Below are positions 22,519-30,295 of a DNA stretch of 35,073 nt, in pieces. The notes under the pieces are model-generated. The model was given only the letters and a program-made list of their open reading frames with translations, was not told the origin of the DNA and ran no database searches. The translations under genes and the position numbers were made by a program. Origin of the DNA: Crocinitomicaceae bacterium (lineage in GTDB: Bacteria > Bacteroidota > Bacteroidia > Flavobacteriales_D > CAJJDF01); NCBI GenBank assembly GCA_024639505.1, contig JAHEIE010000025.1, forward strand, positions 1-35,073, in the 5' to 3' direction. Each line of letters begins with the position of its first letter. Position 1 is the stretch's first letter.

Positions 22519-24185
22519 GTTTAATTGATTGGTCAGTTTTATTGTTTACACTTTTTGCGATTGTAGCTTACGGCTCTTGGAAAACTCGTAAAAACAAAAA
22601 TCTTGAGAGTTACCTTAAAGGAAATAACTCCGAAAATTGGGCTACGATTGGTTTGTCGATTATGGCAACTCAGGCTTCGGCAATTACTTTTTTATCTACT
22701 CCAGGTCAGGCTTACGAAAGCGGAATGGGATTCGTGCAGTTTTACTTCGGATTACCGTTGGCAATGATTTTGATTTCTGTTTTTTTCTTACCCATTTATT
22801 ACAAATTAAAAGTATACACGGCATACCAATACCTCGAACAGCGATTTGATGTAAGAGTGAGAGCATTTACAGCTTTTTTGTTCTTGATTTCGAGAGGATT
22901 AGCAGCAGGAATCACAATTTATGCTCCAGCAATTATTCTATCCACCTTACTCAATTGGAACCTCCAAATCACTTGTCTGCTGATTGGTGGATTGGTAATC
23001 ATCTACACCGTTTCGGGAGGAAGTAGAGCTGTTTCATTGACTCAAAAATGGCAAATGACAATCATCATGGGAGGAATGTTTGCGGCTTTCTTTTATGTAT
23101 TGGATAGTTTTCCTGAAACTATTGGTCTCTCCGAAGGAATAGACATTGCAGGAAAACTGGGTAAAATGAAAATCATTGACACTACTTTTGATCTGAAAGA
23201 AAAATACACACTTTGGTCTGGATTGATAGCCGGATTGTTTTTGTTTTTATCTTATTTTGGAACTGATCAATCGCAAGTTCAGCGTTATTTAGGAGGAAAA
23301 ACATTGAAAGCCTCCAGAATGGGATTGATGTTTAATGGAATCCTTAAAATACCAATGCAATTCTTTATTTTATTCATTGGCGCAATGGTTTTTGTATCGT
23401 TTCAGTTCAACAAACCGCCTATTATTTTTAATACTTCGGCAACGAACATAGAGATTCAGAAACAAAATAATTTGATTCTTCTAGAAAATGAATACAACGC
23501 TGTATTTGAAGAAAAAAGGACAGCTTTACTAGCAGCTAATTCCGACACAAAAAACATTCAATTCTTGCAAGAGCAACAAGATTCTTTACGGAAATCTTAT
23601 AAGGCCGAAATGAGCAAAATTGACTCGAACTACGAAGAAAAAGACAGCGATTATATTTTCTTGACTTTTGTTCTAAATTTTCTGCCACATGGATTAATTG
23701 GATTGTTACTTGCCGTGATTTTCTCGGCTGCAATGAGTTCCACGGCAGGCGAATTAAATGCACTAGCATCTACTACCACAATTGATTTCTATAAAAAATT
23801 CTATAAAGATTCTAAAGATGAAAAAAAGGATTTGATGGTGGGTAAAATATTGACAGTTGCCTGGGGGATTTTGGCTATTATTATCGCCTTAACTGCCGGC
23901 CTGTTTGAGAATCTAATTCAATTGGTCAATATTCTGGGCTCTTTGTTTTACGGAACAATATTAGGCGTATTTCTGCTGGCATTCTTTTTTAAATGGATTA
24001 ACGGAACGGCTGCTTTTGCCGCTGGAATCTTTGGGCAAATAATTGTACTTTCGTGTCACTTCTTGTCCGTTTACGGTTACATTGAGCTCGGATATTTATT
24101 GTACAACCTCATAGGAAGTTTGACCGTAATAAGTGCAGGAGTAATCATTCAAATAATAATAAATAGCAATAAAAAAACAACATAA
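22515..24185 (+). CDS. Sodium:solute symporter (SSS family)
   Basis: A 556-residue inner-membrane sodium-coupled uptake protein. About 13 or more membrane segments are visible. Family motifs are SLIDWSVLLFTLFAIVAYGSW, the substrate-region ENWATIGLSIMATQASAITFLSTPGQAYESGMGF, and AAMSSTAGELNALASTTTIDF in the late core. Between about residues 297 and 378 is a hydrophilic, helical, charged insertion (NNLILLENEYNAVFEEKRTAL onward) that core SSS proteins lack. It overlaps the mini-protein upstream (ATGA) and is two bases from the DUF2911 gene. The deacetylase neighbour suggests a sugar or amino-sugar substrate, which remains an inference. Confidence 0.94.
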   Translation: MSLIDWSVLLFTLFAIVAYGSWKTRKNKNLESYLKGNNSENWATIGLSIMATQASAITFLSTPGQAYESGMGFVQFYFGLPLAMILISVFFLPIYYKLKVYTAYQYLEQRFDVRVRAFTAFLFLISRGLAAGITIYAPAIILSTLLNWNLQITCLLIGGLVIIYTVSGGSRAVSLTQKWQMTIIMGGMFAAFFYVLDSFPETIGLSEGIDIAGKLGKMKIIDTTFDLKEKYTLWSGLIAGLFLFLSYFGTDQSQVQRYLGGKTLKASRMGLMFNGILKIPMQFFILFIGAMVFVSFQFNKPPIIFNTSATNIEIQKQNNLILLENEYNAVFEEKRTALLAANSDTKNIQFLQEQQDSLRKSYKAEMSKIDSNYEEKDSDYIFLTFVLNFLPHGLIGLLLAVIFSAAMSSTAGELNALASTTTIDFYKKFYKDSKDEKKDLMVGKILTVAWGILAIIIALTAGLFENLIQLVNILGSLFYGTILGVFLLAFFFKWINGTAAFAAGIFGQIIVLSCHFLSVYGYIELGYLLYNLIGSLTVISAGVIIQIIINSNKKTT

Positions 24186-24187
24186 CT

Positions 24188-25024
24188 ATGAAAAAAACAA
24201 TCACAACTCTATTTGCTGGAATTTTAGCATTTGCTGGAACTGCACAAGAATTACCGGCTCCAAGTCCATTAGGAGAAGTAGAACAAAAAGTAGGATTAAC
24301 TGATGTTGACATCGAATATTCGAGACCTTCTGCCAAAGGAAGAACAATTTTTGGCGAACTAGTGAAATATGATGAAATGTGGAGGCTAGGAGCAAACATG
24401 GCAACCAAATTAGAAATCTCTACTCCAATTATGATGGGAGGAAAAGAACTAGCCAAAGGAGAATACTCTATGCAAGCAATCCCAGCCGAAAATGGAGATT
24501 GGACTATCGTTATTAACTCTGACGCAGGATTGAGAGGATTAAGCGGATATGACGAAAAGAAAGATGTGCTAAGGCTGAATGTAAAAGCGATGGTAAATTC
24601 TTATACCGAAACTTTCACTATTGGATTTGATAAGTTGACAAACACTTCGGCAGTAATTGCTATCCAGTGGGAAAAACTGAGAGTAGAGGTTCCTTTTACT
24701 GTAGATACAGACAAACTAGCTAAAGAAAATATTGCTGCAGCAATAAAAGAAGGAAAAGATTTGGACAAAGTATATTCCAATGCAGCTTCATACTTCAGCG
24801 GAATGAAAGATTACAAAACTGCTATAACTTACGTTGACAAATCATTGAAAATCAAAAAAGCTCACCCAGCAATGTATACAAAAGCAAACATATTGAAAGC
24901 AGGAGGCAACAACGCAGAAGCAATAAAAATTGCCAAAGAAGCTTTGGAATTAGCTAAAGAAGCTGAATCTGCAGGTTGGGCAAACTATATTGAAGGAAAC
25001 ATAAAAGCTTGGGAAAAAGAATAA
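24188..25024 (+). CDS. DUF2911 protein with C-terminal TPR-like region
   Basis: A 278-residue exported protein. The signal peptide is KKTITTLFAGILAFAGTAQ. The DUF2911 domain follows from about residue 20 to 185: QKVGLTDVDIEYSRPSAKGR, LVKYDEMWRLGANMATKLE, GKELAKGEYSMQAIP and DWTIVINSDAGLRG. The last 90 residues are helical with TPR spacing (KDYKTAITYVDKSLKIKKAHPAM, NNAEAIKIAKEALELAKEA). DUF2911 has no established function. Two bases after the symporter stop, it completes the cluster, and a strong terminator follows. It probably resides in the periplasm. Confidence 0.9.
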   Translation: MKKTITTLFAGILAFAGTAQELPAPSPLGEVEQKVGLTDVDIEYSRPSAKGRTIFGELVKYDEMWRLGANMATKLEISTPIMMGGKELAKGEYSMQAIPAENGDWTIVINSDAGLRGLSGYDEKKDVLRLNVKAMVNSYTETFTIGFDKLTNTSAVIAIQWEKLRVEVPFTVDTDKLAKENIAAAIKEGKDLDKVYSNAASYFSGMKDYKTAITYVDKSLKIKKAHPAMYTKANILKAGGNNAEAIKIAKEALELAKEAESAGWANYIEGNIKAWEKE

Positions 25025-25050
25025 TCTCATTCTCCAAACTCATTTAAAAC

Positions 25051-25085
25051 CGCTATTCTAATTAATATTGGAATAGCGTTTTTTT
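25051..25085 (+). terminator. Intrinsic terminator after the DUF2911 gene
   Basis: CGCTATTC pairs perfectly with GAATAGCG (8 bp) around a 12-base AT-rich loop and is followed by seven T residues. It lies 26 bases after the DUF2911 stop and should end the PIG-L/symporter transcript. Confidence 0.9.
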
Positions 25086-25150
25086 GGATGCTATTTCATC
25101 AATGGAAAAAATGAACAAGGCATTTTACAAATACAAAATCAATGAATAAG

Positions 25151-25170
25151 ATTCCTGCCTACGCAGGAAT
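25151..25170. repeat. REP-like perfect hairpin ATTCCTGC-CTAC-GCAGGAAT
   Basis: An 8-bp perfect inverted repeat with a 4-base loop, followed by GACAAAG. This consensus (ATTCCTGC...GCAGGAATGACAAA) is a dispersed extragenic palindrome I recognise from many bacterial genomes. It has no T-tract, so it is not a standard terminator. Only one copy is in this window. Confidence 0.75.
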
Positions 25171-25260
25171 GACAAAGAGTTATAAAGTGAACAAACTAAT
25201 AATTTACAATCCAAAATCAACCAATTCACAATATCAATCTACAATCTGAACTATTAATCG

Positions 25261-25268
25261 TAAATTTG
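25261..25268 (+). promoter_or_regulatory. -7 element TAAATTTG upstream of der
   Basis: An exact TAnnTTTG match followed by GCAG, 98 bases before the der ATG. It is the only good promoter candidate in this gap. A -33 TTG is not evident. Confidence 0.5.
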
Positions 25269-25366
25269 CAGAATCTTAGAGAAAATCAAGATTAGAAAAA
25301 CATTCATTTTCGAGTTCTTCGCCAAAGCGAAATTTCCAGAATGTGTGTTGTAAAAATTAGAGTACC

Positions 25367-26680
25367 ATGGGAAATATAGTAGCAATAGTAGGAAGACCAA
25401 ACGTAGGGAAGTCAACCTTATTCAACCGACTAACGGGAGAAAGAAAAGCGATAGTGGAAGAGTCGAGTGGAGTTACTCGTGACCGTCATTACGGAAAGTC
25501 TGTATGGAACGGAATTGAGTTCTCGGTAATAGATACAGGAGGTTACGTTCAAGGTTCGGACGATGTATTTGAAGGAGAAATCCGTAAGCAAGTTCACTTA
25601 GCTATTGACGAGGCAGACTCTATTCTTTTTGTAGTAGATACACAAGTGGGGATTACAGATTTGGATGAAAGAGTAGCCAAGATTTTAAGAAAAATTGACA
25701 AAAAAGTATACCTGGTAGCAAACAAAGTAGATTCGCCAATTCACCAAACAATGTCTGCCGAATTTTACGGACTAGGACTAGGAGAAGTTTTTAATCTTTC
25801 TTCTATCAACGGAAGTGGAACCGGAGAAATCTTGGATAAAGTAACCGAAGATTTCGAATTAAAACCTGAATTGGAGGACACTTCTGGAATTCCAAAATTT
25901 GCGATTGTTGGAAAACCAAATGTTGGAAAATCATCTCTTATCAATGCATTAATTGGTCAGGAAAGAAACATTGTAACTGACATTTCTGGAACTACCAGAG
26001 ACACGCTCAATACAAGGTATAAATCGTACGGATTTGATTTCTTCTTGGTAGATACTGCTGGACTCAGAAAACAAGCCAAAATACAGGAAGACATAGAATT
26101 TTACTCTACTTTGCGTTCAGTAAGAGCAATAGAAGAAAGTGATGTTTGTATCTTTATGATTGATGCTATCGAAGGAATTGGGCAACAAGATTTGAATGTT
26201 TTTCAAATCATCAAAAAGAATAAAAAAGGTGTTGTGGTATTGATTAACAAATGGGATTTAGTTGATGGAAAAGAAACAAACACAACCAAAGAAATGGAGG
26301 ACAGAGTAAGAAAAAGACTAGCTCCATTCAATGATGTTCCTGTTATTTTTACTTCTACCGTTACCAAACAAAGGTTGCACAAAGCACTAGAAAAAGCGAT
26401 TGACGTTTACGAAAATAGAACTCAAAAAATTCCTACTTCTGAACTAAACGACAAATTACTTCCTATTATCGAACGTACTCCGCCACCTGCTTACAAAGGA
26501 AAATACATCAAAATTAAGTTCGTTACACAACTGCCTACTTACACTCCAAGTTTTGCAATATTCTGTAATTTACCGCAATATATTCGTGAAGATTACAAAC
26601 GATTTGTGGAGAATCAATTAAGGAAACTATATAAATTTGAAGGAGTACCTATTAATATTTTCTTTAGAAAGAAGAATTAA
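25367..26680 (+). CDS. der: Ribosome biogenesis GTPase Der (EngA)
   Basis: An essential GTPase with two tandem G domains, required for 50S subunit maturation. The first P-loop is GRPNVGKSTLFNRL (residues 8-21), with DTGG and NKVD. The second is GKPNVGKSSLINAL (about residue 182), with DTAGL and NKWD. The C-terminal KH-like domain follows (FVTQLPTYTPSFAIFCNLPQYIREDYKRFVENQLR). Length 437 is usual. It appears to be a single-gene transcript. I see no good terminator in the 51 bases before the convergent murI stop. Confidence 0.97.
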   Translation: MGNIVAIVGRPNVGKSTLFNRLTGERKAIVEESSGVTRDRHYGKSVWNGIEFSVIDTGGYVQGSDDVFEGEIRKQVHLAIDEADSILFVVDTQVGITDLDERVAKILRKIDKKVYLVANKVDSPIHQTMSAEFYGLGLGEVFNLSSINGSGTGEILDKVTEDFELKPELEDTSGIPKFAIVGKPNVGKSSLINALIGQERNIVTDISGTTRDTLNTRYKSYGFDFFLVDTAGLRKQAKIQEDIEFYSTLRSVRAIEESDVCIFMIDAIEGIGQQDLNVFQIIKKNKKGVVVLINKWDLVDGKETNTTKEMEDRVRKRLAPFNDVPVIFTSTVTKQRLHKALEKAIDVYENRTQKIPTSELNDKLLPIIERTPPPAYKGKYIKIKFVTQLPTYTPSFAIFCNLPQYIREDYKRFVENQLRKLYKFEGVPINIFFRKKN

Positions 26681-26731
26681 GAGGCTGGAAAGCACACTTA
26701 TTATAAGTTTATTATACTCTTATTAAGAAGG

Positions 26732-27541
26732 TTAAAGCAGCTTCATCAACTCCAACCTCAAATTTTCACCATAAAACCTCGAGGCAGATTCACTAAATCC
26801 TTTGGTTAAATCGGAGATATAGAACTTATTCTTTGATTCTTTCTTTTTAGACAAGAGCCCTTCCTTTTTCAAAATATCTCTGAGTTTTAGAGCCAAAATA
26901 TCAGTTGAGTCAAATAACCTGACTTTTCCATCAAAATATTCACTGATTTCGTCAGCGATCAAAACGTAGTGTGTACATCCCAAAATAAGAGCATCAATAT
27001 CCTTAAATTTTGGATTAGATAAATAATTTTCAATCACCGAATGACTAATTTTATCTTGACTAAACCCCTCTTCTATCATCGGGGCAAGCAACGGAGTTGC
27101 CAATACTTCCATCTCTATGTTAGGATTTCTTCTTTTTAATTTTTCCTGATAAACTCCTGATTCTACAGTGGTTTTGGTAGCTATCAAACCTACCTTTTTT
27201 ATAGAAGAATCCTTTACAATCTCTTCCACAATAGGATCAATTACATTAATAATAGGAAAAACTCCTTTGTGTTTGTCCCTCAAAAACTCATAAGAAGTTG
27301 CCGAAGCAGTGTTGCATGCAATCACTACTGATTTACACTGTTCTTTTTGAATTAAAAACTGAGAGATATCTTGAACAAAAGAATGAATGAGTTCAGGAGA
27401 TTTATCACCGTAAGGCAAATGCGCTGTATCGCCAAAATACACAATTTGTTCCTCAGGCATAAGTTTGCTAATAGCATGTGCTACTGTCAATCCTCCAATT
27501 CCTGAATCAAAAATCCCTATGGGCTTTTTCGAATCTTCCAT
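26732..27541 (-). CDS. murI: Glutamate racemase
   Basis: Supplies D-glutamate for peptidoglycan by racemising L-glutamate. The opening KPIGIFDSGIGGLTVAHAI and the two catalytic cysteines, Cys76 in VIACNTASAT and Cys189 in LILGCTHYVL, are present, and the length of 269 is usual. I start at the ATG at 27541 (MEDSKKPIG) and not at the track's TTG at 27547, since the TTG is part of the TATATTTG promoter element. Only three bases separate that element from the ATG, so the mRNA should be leaderless or begin just downstream. Confidence 0.95.
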   Translation of the reverse strand: MEDSKKPIGIFDSGIGGLTVAHAISKLMPEEQIVYFGDTAHLPYGDKSPELIHSFVQDISQFLIQKEQCKSVVIACNTASATSYEFLRDKHKGVFPIINVIDPIVEEIVKDSSIKKVGLIATKTTVESGVYQEKLKRRNPNIEMEVLATPLLAPMIEEGFSQDKISHSVIENYLSNPKFKDIDALILGCTHYVLIADEISEYFDGKVRLFDSTDILALKLRDILKKEGLLSKKKESKNKFYISDLTKGFSESASRFYGENLRLELMKLL

Positions 27542-27544
27542 TAT

Positions 27545-27552
27545 CAAATATA
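27545..27552 (-). promoter_or_regulatory. -7 element TATATTTG abutting murI
   Basis: An exact TAnnTTTG match on the minus strand with only ATA between it and the murI ATG. If functional it forces a leaderless start. It could instead be a chance match in AT-rich sequence. Confidence 0.4.
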
Positions 27553-27686
27553 GAGAATAAAATTAGGTTCTAAAAAGAAAAAATAGAGTTAAGAAAAGAA
27601 GGTAAATCTCAATGAATTCAAATATTTTGAGTCAATTGTTTTAACCTATTGCATAAATTGAGTTAAATTCGAACAAATAAGTGAGA

Positions 27687-28109
27687 ATGAAGAAAGAAAA
27701 ACAATTGCGCTACGACAAAGCTTACCTAAATATGGCTCGCGAATGGAGTAAATTGTCGCATTGCACAAGAAAACAAGTGGGTGCAATAATCGTGAAGAAT
27801 GAAGTTATTATTTCGGACGGTTACAACGGAACTCCCACTGGTTTTGACAACTGTTGCGAAAATGAAGCCGGTGAGACAAAATGGTATGTGCTTCATGCTG
27901 AAGCAAATGCTCTGATGAAACTTTCTAAAAGCACAAACAGCTCAAAAGGTGCAACTTTGTACATCACGCTTTCTCCCTGCAAAGACTGCGCTAAACTTAT
28001 TTTACAAGCCGGTATCGAACGTGTTGTGTACCTCAACGAATACAAAGATTGTTCGGGCATAGATTTTTTGAAAAACTCGGGAATTAAACTCGACTACATA
28101 GAACTTTAA
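27687..28109 (+). CDS. dCMP deaminase family protein
   Basis: A 140-residue zinc deaminase converting dCMP to dUMP, feeding thymidylate synthesis. The zinc site is HAEANAL (His70, catalytic Glu72) with SPCKDCAK (Cys98, Cys101). The family-specific GYNGTPTGFDNCCE (residues 46-59) distinguishes it from cytidine deaminase and TadA, and matches dCMP deaminases of the ComEB type. The track starts at GTG 27681; I prefer the ATG two codons later (MKKEKQLRYDKAYL). The stop overlaps the protease start in TAATG. A weak promoter-like TAAATTCG lies 15 bases upstream. Confidence 0.93.
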   Translation: MKKEKQLRYDKAYLNMAREWSKLSHCTRKQVGAIIVKNEVIISDGYNGTPTGFDNCCENEAGETKWYVLHAEANALMKLSKSTNSSKGATLYITLSPCKDCAKLILQAGIERVVYLNEYKDCSGIDFLKNSGIKLDYIEL

Positions 28110-29698
28110 TGAAAAAAATAACTCTGTTTTTTCCTCTATTTTTAGCCGTTGCTCTAGCTATTGGTTTTTACTTAGGAAAAAAGAACAACTCGCCTTTTTT
28201 TGAAAAAAAAGAAACTTCAAATTCCATTGATTATGACTCCAAAAGAAAACTCTATCAGGTATTGGATGTAATACAAAACGATTATGTAGACACCATTTCG
28301 GACAAAGAATTAACAGATAAAACCATTGAACAGTTGTTGGCAAATCTGGACCCGCATTCTGTGTACATGCCTTACCAAAAAAACAACAGAGAGGAAGAAA
28401 ACTTAAAAGGAGAATTTGCAGGAGTTGGAGTTAAGTTCATCATTCTTCACGACACACTATTTGTGACAAACGTTATAGAAAACGGACCAGCTTACAGAGC
28501 TGGATTGAAAAATGGCGACATGATAGTGAAAGTAGACACCACGGTAGTTGCAGGTGTAAATTTACAGAATGAAGAAGTAATGAATCTTCTAAAAGGAAGA
28601 CCAAACACTGAGGTAATTGTTGAAGTTTCTCGTGGAGAAAACACCTTGTTAAAAACTATAAAAAGAGGGATTATTCCAATAAAAAGTGTCACTGCTTCTT
28701 TCATGATATCTGATACGATTGGCTACATAAAACTTGTGAGGTTTTCTGAAACTTCTGCTCAAGAATTCTTTTTCGCCTCAAAAAAATTATTAAATAAAGG
28801 GATGAAGAAATTAGTATTTGATCTAAGAGGAAATGGTGGAGGTTACCTGCAAATAGCCGAACAAATTGTTGATGAATTTTTAGAAGAAGGTAAACTGATT
28901 GTGTATACCAAAGAAAAAGATGGAAAAAAGAATTCTGCCTTTTCGACATCGGGAGGAATACTCAAAAACATCTCCCTCTCCGTATTAATTGATAGCGAAT
29001 CTGCAAGCGCGAGTGAAATTGTAGCTGGGGCTATCCAAGATAACGACAGAGGAACAGTATACGGAAGAAGATCGTTTGGTAAGGGCTTGGTTCAAAAACC
29101 TGTGATGCTGGCCGACAGCTCCTCAATTAGGATTACAATTGCTCGTTATTACACTCCTACAGGCAGAAGCATTCAGAAGCCTTACAAAAAAGGAAATCAT
29201 TATGACTACATGATGGAATTGTATGACAGAGACCGAAATGGAGAATTGTTTGAAGTAGATTCCACTATTTTTGCTGATTCATTAAGCTATACAACGCCTG
29301 GAGGAAAAATTGTGTATGGCGGTGGAGGAATAATGCCTGATGTTTTTATTCCTTATGATACGTCTGGCTACTCTTCTTATTATAGAAAAATTGCTTACAG
29401 CCGAGTCTTAACCGAATTTACGATTGATTATCTCAAGAAAAACAGAAAGAACTTAACCTCAAAAGGTTTGGGCAATTTCAATGCACAGTTTTCTGTAAAC
29501 GACATGCTGTTCAACTCCTTTGTGAAATTTGCCAAAACAAAAGAAATCACAGGAAGTAATTCAGATATTTTGGCCTCGAAACAAAGAATTAAAGAGCGAA
29601 TAAAAGAAGAAATAGCTTCGGGAATATGGGATGAAGCAGGACGCGAATTCATCATTTCGCAAACCAACAACGACTTGAAAGTGGTTTTAGAAAATTAA
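28109..29698 (+). CDS. C-terminal processing peptidase (S41 family)
   Basis: A 529-residue envelope serine protease of the Prc/CtpA type, anchored by an N-terminal membrane segment (ITLFFPLFLAVALAIGFYLG). A helical N-terminal region containing LANLDPHSVYMP leads to a PDZ domain (VIENGPAYRAGLKNGDMIVKVD). The S41 catalytic domain then has KKLVFDLRGNGGGYL, the nucleophile Ser in DSESASASEIVAGAI and the general-base Lys in SFGKGLVQKP (about 25 residues later). A C-terminal helical tail of about 130 residues follows. It trims or degrades periplasmic proteins. Its start overlaps the dCMP deaminase stop. A bidirectional terminator lies downstream. Confidence 0.95.
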   Translation: MKKITLFFPLFLAVALAIGFYLGKKNNSPFFEKKETSNSIDYDSKRKLYQVLDVIQNDYVDTISDKELTDKTIEQLLANLDPHSVYMPYQKNNREEENLKGEFAGVGVKFIILHDTLFVTNVIENGPAYRAGLKNGDMIVKVDTTVVAGVNLQNEEVMNLLKGRPNTEVIVEVSRGENTLLKTIKRGIIPIKSVTASFMISDTIGYIKLVRFSETSAQEFFFASKKLLNKGMKKLVFDLRGNGGGYLQIAEQIVDEFLEEGKLIVYTKEKDGKKNSAFSTSGGILKNISLSVLIDSESASASEIVAGAIQDNDRGTVYGRRSFGKGLVQKPVMLADSSSIRITIARYYTPTGRSIQKPYKKGNHYDYMMELYDRDRNGELFEVDSTIFADSLSYTTPGGKIVYGGGGIMPDVFIPYDTSGYSSYYRKIAYSRVLTEFTIDYLKKNRKNLTSKGLGNFNAQFSVNDMLFNSFVKFAKTKEITGSNSDILASKQRIKERIKEEIASGIWDEAGREFIISQTNNDLKVVLEN

Positions 29699-29704
29699 TG
29701 CCAC

Positions 29705-29738
29705 AAAAAAAGAGAAAAACAAGTGTTTCTCCCTTTTT
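29705..29738. terminator. Bidirectional intrinsic terminator between the S41 protease and bacilliredoxin genes
   Basis: GAGAAA (29712-29717) pairs with TTTCTC (29726-29731) around an 8-base loop. On the plus strand it is followed by CCCTTTTT. On the minus strand the preceding A-run becomes TTTTTTT. It would therefore end both convergent transcripts. The 6-bp stem is AU-rich, hence moderate confidence. Confidence 0.65.
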
Positions 29739-29798
29739 ATAATATTTATAAACTTACAACATTCCAATCGTCTTAAGGACTCTGGAATATTGAGTTCA

Positions 29799-30212
29799 TT
29801 AACAAAATTCAGTGTAAGCTGCAGCTAAATTATCTGCAATGGCCTCAGCTGTATTTCCTTCAATATGGTGTCTTTCTAAAAAGTGTACCAATTTGCCATC
29901 CTTAAACAAAGCAATTGAAGGAGATGACGATGGATAAGGCAATGTGTATTTTCTTGCTTGTGCAACTGCCTCAGCATCTACTCCTGCAAATACAGTAACT
30001 AAATTAGTTGGTTGTTTTTCTGATAGCTGAACGGATAATTTTGCGGCTGGTCGTGCATTTCTCGCTGCACATCCACACACTGAGTTTATCACACAAAGAG
30101 TGGTACCTCCTTGATTCATTATTTCATCAACTTCGTTTGGGTTTCTTAGTTCTTGGAACCCTGCTCCAACCAAATCTTCTCTAATTGGGGCTGTTATTTC
30201 TTCTGGATACAT
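29799..30212 (-). CDS. BrxA/BrxB family bacilliredoxin
   Basis: A 137-residue thioredoxin-fold protein of the YphP/YqiW (DUF1094) family. The redox motif is CGC (Cys46, Gly47, Cys48) in VINSVCGCAARNARPA, followed by YPSSSPSIALFKDGKLVHFLERHHIEG, both family hallmarks. In Firmicutes these proteins remove bacillithiol from mixed disulfides. Some Bacteroidota are thought to make bacillithiol too, but no bsh gene is in the window. It has its own promoter element upstream and shares a terminator downstream. The sequence TTCCA...TGGAA after the stop can form a further hairpin. Confidence 0.93.
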   Translation of the reverse strand: MYPEEITAPIREDLVGAGFQELRNPNEVDEIMNQGGTTLCVINSVCGCAARNARPAAKLSVQLSEKQPTNLVTVFAGVDAEAVAQARKYTLPYPSSSPSIALFKDGKLVHFLERHHIEGNTAEAIADNLAAAYTEFC

Positions 30213-30252
30213 ATTCTTGTATTTATTATCTGGTTAACATTTTATTTCTATA

Positions 30253-30260
30253 CAAAGCTA
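30253..30260 (-). promoter_or_regulatory. -7 element TAGCTTTG for the bacilliredoxin gene
   Basis: An exact TAnnTTTG match on the minus strand, 40 bases before the ATG. A TTG lies 14 bases upstream of it, closer than the usual -33 spacing, so only the -7 part is convincing. Confidence 0.5.
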
Positions 30261-30295
30261 TTGAAGTTCTAAATCAATTGCTTTGAATCTGTATA

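Larger units (their letters stand above)
25025..25366 (+). other. 342-base gene-free region before der
   Basis: No ORF of worth is present; the longest ATG-started reading frames are around 15 codons. It contains the DUF2911 terminator, the REP-like hairpin at 25151, a stretch with repeated short motifs (aatttacaat, aattcacaat, atctacaat at 25200-25245), and a TAAATTTG promoter element that would give der a leader of about 90 bases. That leader contains no secondary structure I can define by eye. Confidence 0.7.

Noticed and set aside
26692-26715. ACTTATTATAAGT palindrome after der
   Set aside because: AU-only stem with no following T-run; not a credible terminator.
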